Assembly: GCF_018777395.1 (NCBI RefSeq)
Contig: NZ_JAFJYC010000002.1
Location: forward strand, 617,415 to 681,414
Source: Candidatus Sodalis endolongispinus
GTDB lineage: Bacteria; Pseudomonadota; Gammaproteobacteria; Enterobacterales; Enterobacteriaceae
Direction of reading: 5' to 3'
DNA length: 64,000 bases
Under the pieces are notes generated by a model, which was given only the letters and a program-made list of their open reading frames with translations, was not told where the DNA came from and did not search any database. A program made the translations under genes and the position numbers. This document shows positions 9,924 to 21,273 of the stretch, one piece after another (position 1 is the first letter of the stretch; every line of letters starts with the position of its first letter).

Positions 9924-11182
9924 TTTTTATACAAATTATGACATCGCCCACCTTGTTCCGTCTGCCAGGCGACCCTGGATTGATGACAAACACCGCGACG
10001 CTTTGCGTGCGGCGCAAGCGGCGTTACCCGCGCAATGGCGTGCAGGGCTTCTCGTTCCTCAATCTTGATGCCCCTTTGCCGGCCAAGATTGATGCAGGTG
10101 CAGGGACCATTCCGGCGGCCCGTTGCGTCACAGAGCATTCCGGCATCACATGGGCAGCCCGCAGCCGGATGCTGACGTTGCAGGGGACGGAGGGGAGCCA
10201 GAGATCATTGGCAATGACAGCTAGCGTTAGCCACTGACCGCCACCGACAGGATGTTACCGCAGCCGGTAGCACAGGCATCGGCAACGGTAACGGTATTGG
10301 CTTCGGCTTCGGCTTCGGCTTCGGCTTCGGCTTCGGCAGGACATTTTGCCAAATGCAGAGCAAACACCAGCCTTCCGTCACGACGGTTGCCCTTCTTTTT
10401 TTGGCGTTCTGGTAATGCACGAATCGGTGGCGTCGGCTGGCGGTGATCGCATCCAGACACCTGATTGTTAATGCAAAAGTAAACAATTACATTGCACTTT
10501 ACAAAAACAAGGCGCTAGCGCGTCCTAAAAGTAAAAGGTCGTTTTAAATATGAAGAAAAATCACTTTAACTTAACAGCCGTTGTCAAATGGCTGCCAACC
10601 CAGTTAAATAATAGTCCACCCGCAAAAAAAACTCTGCCGTTTCATGGAGAACCATGATTATCCGGCTGATGAACAATCCATTCTTTGTTTTCATCTTGTC
10701 TTTTTTTAAATGCACGCCTTTCAGGATTGTTATTTGGTATTCAACTGCGGTTTAGGTCGGTATGTTTATGATGTCGGCTGTTCAATCGTATTTCCGGCTT
10801 AGCACATTTCATATTGGTTTACGTTTTTATGTATCCCATACACAAATTACGCAGTAGAATCTTGATGACCCGTTATTTTGCTTGGCGAGGTGTATTTATT
10901 GTTTGCTTATTATTTTGGATTGTTGTTGCGCTCATTCTTCGCTGGCTGGCATGATAAAAGCGGATGTCTGTACGCGGAGGTTAGCCCCGCGTGGCCCCGA
11001 ACCGCATTTTATCAATTTAGCCCTGTCAGCCCAGCTGCGGCCATTGCCAGCCGATGTCTGTCAATCCCGTCCTTAGTCTGCTTCGCTACTCAGCCGGTAT
11101 TGCTTGCTTGCGTCGTCAAGAATTATCGTCCCTCGATTGGGCGGTGTCTCGCAAACGGTGTCATTCACATGGCGGGCCGCAA
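9924..11182. other. 1.26-kb accessory gap without a recognised gene
   Basis: It lies between the yeeA remnant and the candidate effector. It holds a hexanucleotide repeat (about 10275-10338), an AT-rich part (about 10450-10960) unlike the surrounding GC-rich DNA, and one tiny frame at 10550-10657 (35 residues, opening MKKNHFNLTAVVKWLP) with AAAGG 11 bases ahead. The last 200 bases are open in several frames but match nothing I know. In E. coli the corresponding place holds sbmC and dacD. Confidence 0.5.
10275..10338. repeat. Hexanucleotide tandem repeat, core (cttcgg)x6
   Basis: Six perfect copies of cttcgg at 10301-10336, preceded by degenerate units ggcatc, ggcaac, ggtaac and ggtatt in the same register. 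In the minus-strand frame 10205-10486 it would read as Lys-Pro repeats (KPKPKPKPKPKP then IPLPLPMP), but that frame has no other support. Confidence 0.85.
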
Positions 11183-12943
11183 TTAATCGAATTCGCCAAT
11201 CATATTGACCGGCGGTGTTATCGATTCCGGCCGCGCAGACAATTCCGGCAAGGGTTCCGGCACGGCACAGCGCCAGGTTTTCCGCAGCACCAGCCGGGCC
11301 GGCCCCAGCGTGAAGCTGTGTTGCTCGACGCCGTGCTGATTTAGCCGCAAGTGAATATGTACGGTACTCGATAACGTCGCCGTTCCGTCTGGCTCGCCAG
11401 GGGTATTTTCACAGCGTGGAGTCGGTCTGAAGCCGACAACCTGCCAGCATAAGGTTGCCGCGACATTGACGCCATCGCCCGGACTGACCTCAAAGCTTAC
11501 CGCCGGTTTCGCCAACTGTAGCCAAAGTCCTTGATAGACTATCCGGTCAGGCTGACCACCATCGAATTGTGACAGGATACGCTGCCCGACCGCCTCAACG
11601 ATACCCGCGGGATTGAGCAGGCGGGTGAGGGCCAGCAAACTTAGCGCGTTATCCTGCACCAGCGCGGATAACTGCGCCAGCGCATCGTCCCGCGCGGAAG
11701 GCGACCTGGCGCCGCAGGCATAATGCCAGGCGCTGTGCCACGCCTGTACGCCTCTTGGGACCCACAGCCGCAGATCCTGTTCCGCCGGGTGCACCCTCAA
11801 CGCCATGCCCTCTTCCCAGGCCCGATCTAACGCCGGGTCTATTGCCCATTTGCCGCGCATCATCGGGTGCTTTATCGGCAACGCGAAACCGTGGCGTCTA
11901 TCAAGGCACCGTTGTTCGTCCGGTTCGACTTCCCGCGCTAACGTGGCGGTCACCGCAGCAATTTCATCCGGCATCGCGGGGGTGGCGGTGATTTCCGCGT
12001 CCGGCAAACGGCGGAGAAAGGTCAACAAGCTATCCCGCTGCAGCCGGAACCTCTGGCCGACCGGGGTCGATAACGTCGACAATGACGTCTCCATAGCCGG
12101 CAATTGACCACACACATAGGCTTTAAGCACCAAACGGGTCACGGCCTGCGGCGTCATGTCAGCGGTGACTTTAAGCGAGCCGGGTAAACTTCTGACGAAT
12201 AAGGTATTGATATCGCATGCCGCCGGCAGGAAACCCAAACGCTGATAGATCAGACCCTTTTTTCGATACAGCATACGGAAGAGATCTCCTCCCGAGGCGA
12301 GAAGCCAGGCTTTGACCGGCTGCGTCGGCGAGCATTTATCGTCTGGGGCAAGCAGTCGGCGTAAATACCATGCGGCAGCATGGTGGCCGAAAAACGTGGG
12401 AGGATATTTGCTCGTGTCGAGGACAGCCCGCTTGAACGCCGCCATCAGCGGTGCCGTAAGCAAGCGCCCGCCGGTTATCCCTGCCAACGCATTGCGTAGC
12501 CCCGTGCGCAATACGGCTTCGCCGTTCTCCTGACTACTGAGCGCCGTCAGCACTCTTTCCAGCGGATGGTCCGCCACCTCCGGCGGTATTAATTCAGTGA
12601 GAGAGGCGGCCAACGTCTGGAGCCAGGGTTGGTAATCCCGGGACGCCAACAAGTGCCGCACGAAATTGGCGGCGCCGTCTTTGCATTGCTGATGGGTTTC
12701 GGCCAACAATGCCGATCGGCCAAACGCCACCAAATCCGCGTCATAATCTTTGAACATGGCGGTATCTTGTAGCGTCGCCTGCCCGAAACGCAGCATATCG
12801 GCGGCAATACCATCCGCCAGACGATCGCGGTTCAGACTGCCGCAGGTAATCCTGCTTGCTAACTGATTCAACCATGTCGATTTATCCAACAGGGCATAGG
12901 TAGCGGTGCGCAAGACAAAACCAGCGCGGGAGACAGGTTCCAT
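11183..12943 (-). CDS. Unrecognised 586-residue protein, candidate type III effector
   Basis: I do not recognise this protein from its sequence. It is intact in a region where most genes are broken. It starts at ATG 12943 behind a strong GAGGTG, only two bases past the chaperone stop codon, so the two are translationally coupled. The N terminus (MEPVSRAGFVLRTATYALL) is followed by a largely helical body: repeated leucine-rich amphipathic stretches to about residue 330, a basic loop region (DRRHGFALPIKHPMMRGKW), and a more beta-like C-terminal part ending in proline-rich sequence. It has no signal peptide or clear membrane segment. A gene directly behind a CesT-type chaperone is, by known examples, usually its secreted client. 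The effector role is inference; a structural virulence factor is possible. Confidence 0.6.
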   Translation of the reverse strand: MEPVSRAGFVLRTATYALLDKSTWLNQLASRITCGSLNRDRLADGIAADMLRFGQATLQDTAMFKDYDADLVAFGRSALLAETHQQCKDGAANFVRHLLASRDYQPWLQTLAASLTELIPPEVADHPLERVLTALSSQENGEAVLRTGLRNALAGITGGRLLTAPLMAAFKRAVLDTSKYPPTFFGHHAAAWYLRRLLAPDDKCSPTQPVKAWLLASGGDLFRMLYRKKGLIYQRLGFLPAACDINTLFVRSLPGSLKVTADMTPQAVTRLVLKAYVCGQLPAMETSLSTLSTPVGQRFRLQRDSLLTFLRRLPDAEITATPAMPDEIAAVTATLAREVEPDEQRCLDRRHGFALPIKHPMMRGKWAIDPALDRAWEEGMALRVHPAEQDLRLWVPRGVQAWHSAWHYACGARSPSARDDALAQLSALVQDNALSLLALTRLLNPAGIVEAVGQRILSQFDGGQPDRIVYQGLWLQLAKPAVSFEVSPGDGVNVAATLCWQVVGFRPTPRCENTPGEPDGTATLSSTVHIHLRLNQHGVEQHSFTLGPARLVLRKTWRCAVPEPLPELSARPESITPPVNMIGEFD

Positions 12944-12945
12944 AA

Positions 12946-13389
12946 TCACCTCACAGCAAAGTGGTTTGTTGACCGCGGTGCGCCATGTACGCCAAGATGG
13001 CAAGCAATATCGGGCAGATTTTTCAGCCAGTAATGCGACTGGTCGATCAGATTTTCAATATTTTCCAGTGCGCTTTGCGCGCTGTTATAAGCCAGATCCA
13101 TCAGAAAAAACAGGATAATACGCTGGCCACCGACATCGTAACCAAACCAACAACGGTGGGTAGCGATGCCAAAGAGTTGCACCTGCAATAAGGAGGCGAA
13201 AAAGTCCCCCGATAATTCACCGGTAATAGCCATTACCGGTGAGAAAATATAGACGCAACCGTTATGGTGCTCCAGCGTCACCCGGATATTCTTATCGAAT
13301 TCCAACGTGCAGCCGCCGCTATCGATCGCTTCATCGAGATTGAGATGGGTTTCCACAGAGAGTACATGCAATAATTGTTCAAACGTCAT
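12946..13389 (-). CDS. CesT-family type III secretion chaperone
   Basis: A 147-residue protein with the layout of class I type III secretion chaperones (CesT/Tir chaperone family). It has an N-terminal helix (FEQLLHVLSVETHL), the acidic strand block ECTLEFDKN-like (GGCTLEFDKNIRVTLEHH), a central pair of strands (VYIFSPVMAITGEL), then FFASLLQVQLFGIATHRCWFGYD, ILFFLMDLAYNSAQ and a last amphipathic helix ending in HYWLKNLP. Such dimers bind the N terminus of one effector in the cytoplasm and bring it to the secretion ATPase. The start at 13389 follows GGTGAT; an in-frame ATG at 13401 is possible. It overlaps closely with the next gene (start two bases after its stop), the usual chaperone-effector order. 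Its family assignment rests on pattern, not on a profile search. Confidence 0.68.
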   Translation of the reverse strand: MTFEQLLHVLSVETHLNLDEAIDSGGCTLEFDKNIRVTLEHHNGCVYIFSPVMAITGELSGDFFASLLQVQLFGIATHRCWFGYDVGGQRIILFFLMDLAYNSAQSALENIENLIDQSHYWLKNLPDIACHLGVHGAPRSTNHFAVR

Positions 13390-13881
13390 TATTATCACCA
13401 TTAGTGAGCAACGGATACGGGCATTCCGCATCCCAATCGGTTGAAATACAGGTAATATTCCGTTTTTATGCTGACGCGATGTTTTATTTCCTGCGGATCC
13501 TTCCGGGCGCACTGTCGTTAACGTGTCGCGGTCTGGGCCGGGCGACTTCTGAAACGCCGTCAACGAAAGACAGTCCATTAACTATAAAGTAAATGAACGG
13601 GGATGATTGGCGCGCCGGCATAAATCAGGTTAATGTCAGTTTTCCTGACGGTGAATGAACAGACTGCGCCGCGTCAACCGGCCAAACACGTTAACTTCGA
13701 GGGGGGGAAGGGGTACGCAGCCATTGATGGCACGTTCAGAATCTACTCCTCCCCACGTCTGCATCATCGCGGTAACATCGTCAACGACAGCACCAGACTA
13801 CCTGGAACTCGGTGAACATAATGGACGGCATAAAAATGACTCATAAAGGAATTCACTACCCTAACAGGGCGGGGGCACAAC
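13390..13881. other. Divergent upstream region of chaperone operon and sbcB
   Basis: About 490 bases between the chaperone start and sbcB. Several short open frames exist but none resembles a protein I know. It must carry the promoters of both divergent units. GGGGGCACAAC precedes the sbcB ATG. I could not identify a specific regulator site. Confidence 0.45.
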
Positions 13882-15303
13882 ATGGCTAACCCGTTAAAGC
13901 AACCCACCTTTCTGGTGCACGATTACGAAACGTTTGGTAAGCACCACGCTCTTGACCGGCCGGCGCAGTTCGCCGGGATCCGCGCCGACAGCCAATTCGA
14001 GACCCTGGGCGAGCCGGAGGTCTTTTTTTGCCGTCCGACCGATGATTATTTACCGGACCCGGAGGCGGTGCTGATTACCGGCATTACACCCCAGCAGGCC
14101 TTGCGTGACGGTGTCACAGAAGCGGAATTCGCCCGCCGTATTCATCAATTATTCAGCGTACCCGACACCTGCATCTTAGGTTACAACAACGTTCGCTTCG
14201 ACGATGAAGTCAGCCGCAACCTGTTTTATCGCAATTTCTACGATCCCTACGGCTGGAGCTGGCAGCAGGGTAATTCCCGTTGGGACCTGCTCGATGTGGT
14301 GCGCGCCTGCTATGCCCTGCGCCCCGACGGCATCGAATGGCCGCTGAATGACGACGGGCTGCCCAGCTTCCGGCTTGAGAATCTGACCCGAGCTAACGGG
14401 ATTGAACATGCCAACGCGCATGATGCCATGGCCGACGTCTATGCCACTCTGGCGATGGCCAAACTGATGCGTCAGGCGCAGCCGAAGCTGTTTGACTATC
14501 TCTACCGCCACCGCGGTAAGCGACCGTTGAAATCGCTTGTCGACATCGCAACGATGAAACCGCTGGTGCATGTTTCGGGCATGTTTGGCGCCGCCCGGGG
14601 CAATACCGCCTGGATTGCGCCGCTCGCCTGGCATCCCGACAATCCGAATGCGCTTATCGTGTGCGATCTCGGTGGCGATATGCAGGTGCTGGCGGATTTG
14701 GACAGCGATGCACTGCGTACCCGGCTGTACACGCGACGCGACGCGCTGGGTGACAATGCCGCGGTTCACTTGAAGTTGGTGCACCTGAATAAGTGCCCGG
14801 TGCTGGCGCCCGCCAATACGCTACGGCCAATGGATGCCGAACGCCTCGGCATTCAGCGTCAACGCTGTCTGGAGAATTTAACCTGGCTGCGCGCGCGGCC
14901 GGAACTGCGCGAGAAAGTGGTGGCGCTGTTTGCCGAAAGCGCGCCTTTTACGCCTTCGGATGACGTGGATGCTCAGTTGTATGATGGCTTTTTCAGCGAT
15001 GCCGACCGCGCCGCGATGGAGATTATTCTCGCCACCGCGTCGGGAAATCTGCCGACGCTGGATATCAGCTTTGTCGACCCGCGCCTGAAGCCGTTGCTGT
15101 TCCGCTATCGCGCACGCAATTTCCCCCACACGCTGGACCACGATGAGCAGTTACGCTGGCTTGAGCACCGCAAGACCCGCTTCACCCAGCCGCGGCTGGA
15201 GGCCTATGTGCAGCAGTTGGAGACGCTGTATCTGGCCCATGAAGGGGATGAGCACAAAACGCGGCTACTGCGCGCGCTGTTCGAGTATTTGCAGACATTG
15301 TAA
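13882..15303 (+). CDS. sbcB: Exodeoxyribonuclease I
   Basis: Intact 473-residue 3'-5' single-strand DNA exonuclease used in recombination and mismatch repair. The N-terminal DnaQ-like nuclease domain shows the metal-binding motif FLVHDYETFGKHHALDRPAQFAG (Asp and Glu at about residues 15 and 17), GYNNVRFDDEV and, near 185, HDAMADVYAT. The SH3-like and helical extension domains (LKSLVDIATMKPLVHVSGMFG; LPTLDISFVDPRLKPLLFRYRARNFP) follow. Length is close to the 475 of E. coli. It keeps its E. coli neighbour plaP on the other strand. No lesions seen. Confidence 0.97.
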   Translation: MANPLKQPTFLVHDYETFGKHHALDRPAQFAGIRADSQFETLGEPEVFFCRPTDDYLPDPEAVLITGITPQQALRDGVTEAEFARRIHQLFSVPDTCILGYNNVRFDDEVSRNLFYRNFYDPYGWSWQQGNSRWDLLDVVRACYALRPDGIEWPLNDDGLPSFRLENLTRANGIEHANAHDAMADVYATLAMAKLMRQAQPKLFDYLYRHRGKRPLKSLVDIATMKPLVHVSGMFGAARGNTAWIAPLAWHPDNPNALIVCDLGGDMQVLADLDSDALRTRLYTRRDALGDNAAVHLKLVHLNKCPVLAPANTLRPMDAERLGIQRQRCLENLTWLRARPELREKVVALFAESAPFTPSDDVDAQLYDGFFSDADRAAMEIILATASGNLPTLDISFVDPRLKPLLFRYRARNFPHTLDHDEQLRWLEHRKTRFTQPRLEAYVQQLETLYLAHEGDEHKTRLLRALFEYLQTL

Positions 15304-15324
15304 CGGGAAGGCGGCGGCGCCGCG

Positions 15325-16699
15325 CTACCCCGCCATCTCTTCACGATATTGCGGCACCGCGCGGCGAAAACCGCGCGTCATCAACAGCAGATACACCACG
15401 CCCGTAGCACCCCAACTGAGACCGAGCATCATGGAGCTGGCTTCCAGATTAAGCCACAGCAGGCCTACCGTCAGCAGCCCAACCAGCGACAGCAACAGAT
15501 AGTGCAGGTGATCGCGCCAATGGCGGCGACGCTGTTCCCGCAGCCAGAATTGCGCGATAACCGACAGATTGACGAAGCTGAACGCAACCAGCGCGCCGAA
15601 GTTAATCAGCGCGGTCGCGGTGACCAGATCAAATGACACCGCCGACAGAGCAATCAGGCCCACCAGCAGTACATTGAGGGCAGGCGTGCGCCAGGTGGGA
15701 TGGACAAAACCGAAAAAGCGCGCCGGAAATACGCCATCGCGCCCCATGACATACAATAGCCTTGAAACGCCAGCATGGGACGCCATGCCGGACGCCAGCA
15801 CCCGTTACACAGGAAAAACACAGCACCACCGACTGAAACAATTTCCCCGCCACGTAGAGCATGATTTCCGGCTGCGAGTCGTCAGGATGGTGAAAGCGCG
15901 CAATGGTGGGGAAAAACAGCTGCAAAAAGTAGGAGACAATAATAAAAATAATGCCGCCGACGAGCGCCGTCAGGAAAATCGCCCGGGGGATCACCCGTCC
16001 GGCATCCGGCGTTTCTTCCGAGAGCGAACTGATGCCGTCAAAACCCAGGAACGAGAAACACAGGATCGTGGCGCCGGTTATCATGGGAATGAGGTGGGCG
16101 TTGTCAGACCAAAACGGCGTCATACTCACCAGCGTGCCGCTGCCTTCCCCCTGCATCACACCGCGGATAACCAGTCCCAGAAACACCAGAATAATTGCGA
16201 CCTGCAGCACCACAATCAGGCCGTTGAAATGGGCTACCAGACGGATGCCGCGTAAATTGAACAGCGTCATCATCGCGATCAGCGCCGCGACGAAAATCCA
16301 TGCCGGCAACGACGGAAATAGCACCTGCAAATAAATTTTGGCCAACAAAATGTTGATCATCGGCATAAAAAGATAATCCAGCAGCGACGACCACCCCACC
16401 ATGAAGCCGACGCCGGGGCTGATAGCTTTTTGCGCGTAGGTATAGTCCGAGCCGGCCGAGGGAAAGCGACTGACCAGCTTGCCGTAGCTGAGCGCTGTGA
16501 ACAGCACGGCGCACAACGCTACCGCATAGGCGGTCGCCACATGCCCGTCGGTCAGGCCGGAGACGATACCGAAGGTATCGAACAAGGTCATCGGTTGCAG
16601 GTAGGCCAGGCCTATCACCACCACCTGAAACAAGGTCAGGGTTTTTCTTAACGTAGCGCGTTCGGCGGTCGCCGGCCCTGCCATCACATTCTGCCCCAT
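15325..16699 (-). pseudogene. plaP: Putrescine importer PlaP (YeeF), +1 frameshift
   Basis: Amino acid-polyamine-organocation family permease, convergent with sbcB as in E. coli. The frame from ATG 16699 matches PlaP through [44 protein letters not shown] and [12 protein letters not shown]. Near 15806 the expected ACGGTGCTGGCG has one extra G (ACGGGTGCTGGCG), after which the first frame reads nonsense. The remaining 158 residues ([20 protein letters not shown] ... [10 protein letters not shown]) continue in the next frame to 15325. A single-base expansion of a G run is the only lesion seen, so the loss is recent. Confidence 0.92.
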
Positions 16700-16785
16700 A
16701 GCTCTTTACGTCCTCATGCACGCGCGAAGGCGCCTCATCGGGTAACAACATGTCGCGCGCCTGCCAATCTGCGCGAAACAACGAT

Positions 16786-16821
16786 GAAAAAACCGGCGCT
16801 GCGAGGCGCCGGTTTTTTTTC
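16786..16821. terminator. Bidirectional Rho-independent terminator
   Basis: AACCGGCGC (16791-16799) pairs with GCGCCGGTT (16806-16814), flanked by an A-run on the left and a T-run on the right, so it can work on both strands. It sits between the puuA remnant and plaP. Confidence 0.85.
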
Positions 16822-16868
16822 GGGCGGTATTTTGCTACAGCGACGCCGGGATGGCAAGCCGCGCCGCT

Positions 16869-18290
16869 TCAGGCATTGTTCCGCATCCAGTCAATTTCGG
16901 TGGTCGTCACCCGCCGCTCGAACTGACGCAGCTAGGCGGCTTTACAGGTATGAAACAGACGGCAAAAACGCTCACCGAGCAGGGCCTGCAGGCGGGTATC
17001 ATTGGCGAACGCCGTCAGGGCCTCACTCTGACGCAGCGGCAGCGGTTCTCCCCCTGCCAGCGCCCCATTGCCACGTACCCTCGCCGGCAACGGCGCGTTG
17101 CCGTCCAGCCCGTGTAAGATGCCGGCCAGCAGCGCCGCCACGACTAAATATGGGTTGGCATCGGCCCCCGCGACGCGGTATTCCAGACGGCAATTATCCG
17201 CATCGCTACAAGGAATACGCACAGCCACCGTCCGATTTTTGAAGCCCCAATTCGCGCGCAGCGGGACATAACCGCCCGGCTGAAAGCGGCGAAAGGCGTT
17301 AACGTTGGGCGCCAGCAGCGCCATGGAGGCCGGCAACAAATCCACGATGCCGGCGATAGCGCGCGCCATCAGCGGCGACGGGCGCCCATGCGGACCGATG
17401 AAACCATTGTTGCCTGCGGCATCCCGCAAGCTGAGGTGGATATTCAGGCCGCTGCCGGTCCAGGCTTCATAGGGTTTAGCTCATGAAGGTCGCGGTCAAT
17501 CGGTGTTGCTCCGCCACCCGACGCACCAACCGTTTCAACTGCAACGCCCGATCGCAAGCTTCCAGCACGCTGTCGCTATGGGCGAGATTGATCTCGAACT
17601 GCCCCGGCGCGGATTCCGCGACCGCCCCCCCTCCGTGGGTAACCCCTGAAGGCGCGCCAGCCGGGCGATGTCGTCCAGCACCGCGCTACAGCAATCCAGT
17701 CTATCCAGCGAATACACCTGGCACTGTTTTTGACGCGTCTGCCCCTGGTGCTCACGGGGCGGCTGCGGCATTTGCGCCGCATTACGCCGTCGGTCCAGCA
17801 GATAAAATTCCAGCTCCGCCGCCACCACCGGATAAAGCCCGCGCGCGCGCAATTGCTGCCAGAGGCGGTTGAGCACATTACGCGGCTCAACCTCGAAAGG
17901 CTGACCGTCGTTATCTTGCATGGTTAACTGAAATTGGGCGCAATGGGCCGGATCGGCGGCGGAGGGTTTAAGGGAGCCTGCCAGCGGTAAACAAAGCAGG
18001 TCTGGTTCGCCTTCCGCGCCAAGAAGGCCGGCGGTCGCAACCGTTTCACCGGTTACGGTCATGGCATACACCGAGGCGGGAAAATAAAAACCGTGGCGCA
18101 AATTGCGCACGCTGGAAAGGGCAACACGTTTACCGCGAAAACTACCGTTAAGATCCGTTAGCAGGAGTTCCACCTGCCGGGTATGAGGATAGCGTTCCAG
18201 ATACGCCATAACTTCGCGCTGGAACGCGCTGGTTCGACTCACTGCCGGTCCGTGGTCGAAAACCGCCGGGCTATCTGCCAGATTTTCCAT
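16869..18290 (-). pseudogene. puuA: Gamma-glutamylputrescine synthetase PuuA-like, three lesions
   Basis: Glutamine synthetase-family enzyme that would start putrescine breakdown by gamma-glutamylation. The first 200 residues match PuuA (LLTDLNGSFRGKRVALSS, EPRNVLNRLWQQLRARGL, AAELEFYLLDRR). A G-run near 17627 shifts the frame (the lost frame reads SAPGQFEINLAHSDSVLEACD). An inserted T near 17478 breaks ATFMSKPYE. The third part (LLPASMALLAPNVNAFRRF, CRLEYRVAGADANPYLVVAA) then ends at a TAG at 16932-16934, beyond which LRQFERRVTTTEIDWMRNNA continues in frame to 16869. So two frameshifts and one nonsense. With plaP also dead, both putrescine uptake and this use of it are lost here. Confidence 0.9.
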
Positions 18291-18421
18291 AGGTCACCTG
18301 CTAACGCCTGTGGCCGGCGCGTTTAAGAGCGACGTGAGTGCGGCGTAAGAAACAACAACGCCCCTCATCAACCATAGCGGTAAGCCCGCCGGCTGGTAAA
18401 TCGCAGCCGGACCTTATTGCG

Positions 18422-19249
18422 TCAGGCTAATGGCATGGAAGCAGGATCGGGATAGAGATAATCAAAGCCCAGCTCTTTAGCAATCCGGCTGCCGTCAATA
18501 ATTTTGCCCTCAACCGCGCCGCTGTCAGCCAGATAGACCGGGGGCGGCAGGCCTAAAGCACGGGCCATGGTCGGATAATAATCCCGCTTGGCGGGATGCC
18601 CGGGCGCGCATAAATTATAGCGATGGCCACCGCGCGGCAGCTGAAGCAGCAGGGTAATGGCGCTGATAACATCCGCCAGCTGGACCAGATTGACCCCCTG
18701 CCCGCCCCCAGGCAGGCCTTGTTTCCCCGCCAGGAAGCGGCCCGGGTGGCGGTCCGGCCCTACCAATCCCGCCAAGCGCAGGATATCCACCGAGGTGTGG
18801 GGTAATTGATGCAACCAGTTCTCAAGCTCGACCAGACACCTGCCCGCCGGCGAGCACGGCGCGGTCGGACTTTCCTCGCGCTTCACGCCGGGTCCCTCGC
18901 CATACACCGATGTCGAACTGGTGAAAATAATGCGCGGCACCGCGGCCGCCAGTGCGCTGTCCACCACCTGTTGGACCGCCAGAAAATAGTTTTCGGCTCC
19001 CTCCACCGTGCGGCTGGCGGGCAACGTAATGATAAGCGCATCCGCCTGGAACAGCGCCTCCAGATCGTCCGGATCGGCCTCCGGCAGCGGCGTAAGGTTC
19101 AGTTGATAACATTCGATACCGCTCATGCGAGCCGCATCGACACCGTCCGGCCGCGTTTTGGTGCCCACCACCTGATAGCCGCGGGCCAGTAAAGATAGCG
19201 CCAACGGCATTCCCAGCCAGCCCAATCCGACAATCGCCACTTTTTTCAT
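18422..19249 (-). CDS. yeeZ: NAD(P)-binding epimerase-like protein YeeZ
   Basis: Intact protein of about 275 residues of the extended short-chain dehydrogenase type. ATG 19249 gives MKKVAIVGLGWLGMPLALSL, as in E. coli YeeZ; 34 upstream in-frame codons do not match the family. The Rossmann glycines are GLGWLG, the catalytic-region strand is IIFTSSTSVYGEG, and VDILRLAGLVGPDRHPGRFLAG and GKIIDGSRIAKELGFDYLYPDP match E. coli. Its reaction is not known. It keeps the E. coli position just before the his operon, divergent from it. Intact in a badly damaged neighbourhood. Confidence 0.93.
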   Translation of the reverse strand: MKKVAIVGLGWLGMPLALSLLARGYQVVGTKTRPDGVDAARMSGIECYQLNLTPLPEADPDDLEALFQADALIITLPASRTVEGAENYFLAVQQVVDSALAAAVPRIIFTSSTSVYGEGPGVKREESPTAPCSPAGRCLVELENWLHQLPHTSVDILRLAGLVGPDRHPGRFLAGKQGLPGGGQGVNLVQLADVISAITLLLQLPRGGHRYNLCAPGHPAKRDYYPTMARALGLPPPVYLADSGAVEGKIIDGSRIAKELGFDYLYPDPASMPLA

Positions 19250-19349
19250 TGCGCCCGCTCCCGTTTGTTCTCCCGCTTCCGATAAGCTTAACGCGAAGCG
19301 GTCGCGAAAGCGCCGGGTGTCGACACAAAAAAGTGTTGCACTCTGCATC

Positions 19350-19784
19350 AAACATGGTTGCAGGCGGACAAATTATTTTTGCCTGGCGTCGGCACCGCCC
19401 GGGCGGCCATGGATCAGTTGCGCGAGCGGGAACTCATTGCGCTGATTAAAGCCTGCACCCAGCCGGTGTTGGGAATTTGCCTCGGCATTATCGACGCGCC
19501 GGTCACGCGCATGGCGGACGTCGGTCTGCCGCTGCCCCATATGGGCTGGAATCAGGTGACCGCAGGCCGGCAATCGCCTATTCCGCGGCATTGACGACGG
19601 CAGTTATTTTTATTTCGTCCACGGTTATGCCATGCCGCTGTGCGCCGCCGCCATTGCCCAGGCCAGCTATGGCGCGCCGTTTACCGCCGCAGTGGAGCAG
19701 GATAATTTCTTCGGCGTGCATTTTCACCCTGAGCGCTCCGGCGCCGCCGGCCGCCATCTGCTGAAAAATTTTTTGGAGATGTAA
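19350..19784 (+). pseudogene. hisH: HisH (imidazole glycerol phosphate synthase glutaminase subunit) remnant
   Basis: Broken at several points. The first about 37 residues are missing, so the reading begins at [22 protein letters not shown]. After the nucleophile region VLGICLG an in-frame deletion of about 19 residues joins directly to [14 protein letters not shown], removing the oxyanion-loop MQLLGRRSEES segment of E. coli. A two-base loss after WNQVT throws the frame. The rest ([18 protein letters not shown] ... [20 protein letters not shown]) continues in another frame to TAA 19782-19784. hisL, hisG, hisD, hisC and hisB, which precede it in enteric bacteria, are absent: only about 100 bases separate it from yeeZ. 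Confidence 0.92.

Positions 19785-21266
<1,482 letters not shown>

Positions 21267-21273
<7 letters not shown>

Noticed and set aside
10205..10486. A Lys-Pro repeat (TonB-like) protein on the minus strand
   Set aside because: The KP run comes only from the hexanucleotide repeat; the rest of the frame has no membrane anchor, no TonB domain and no ribosome site.
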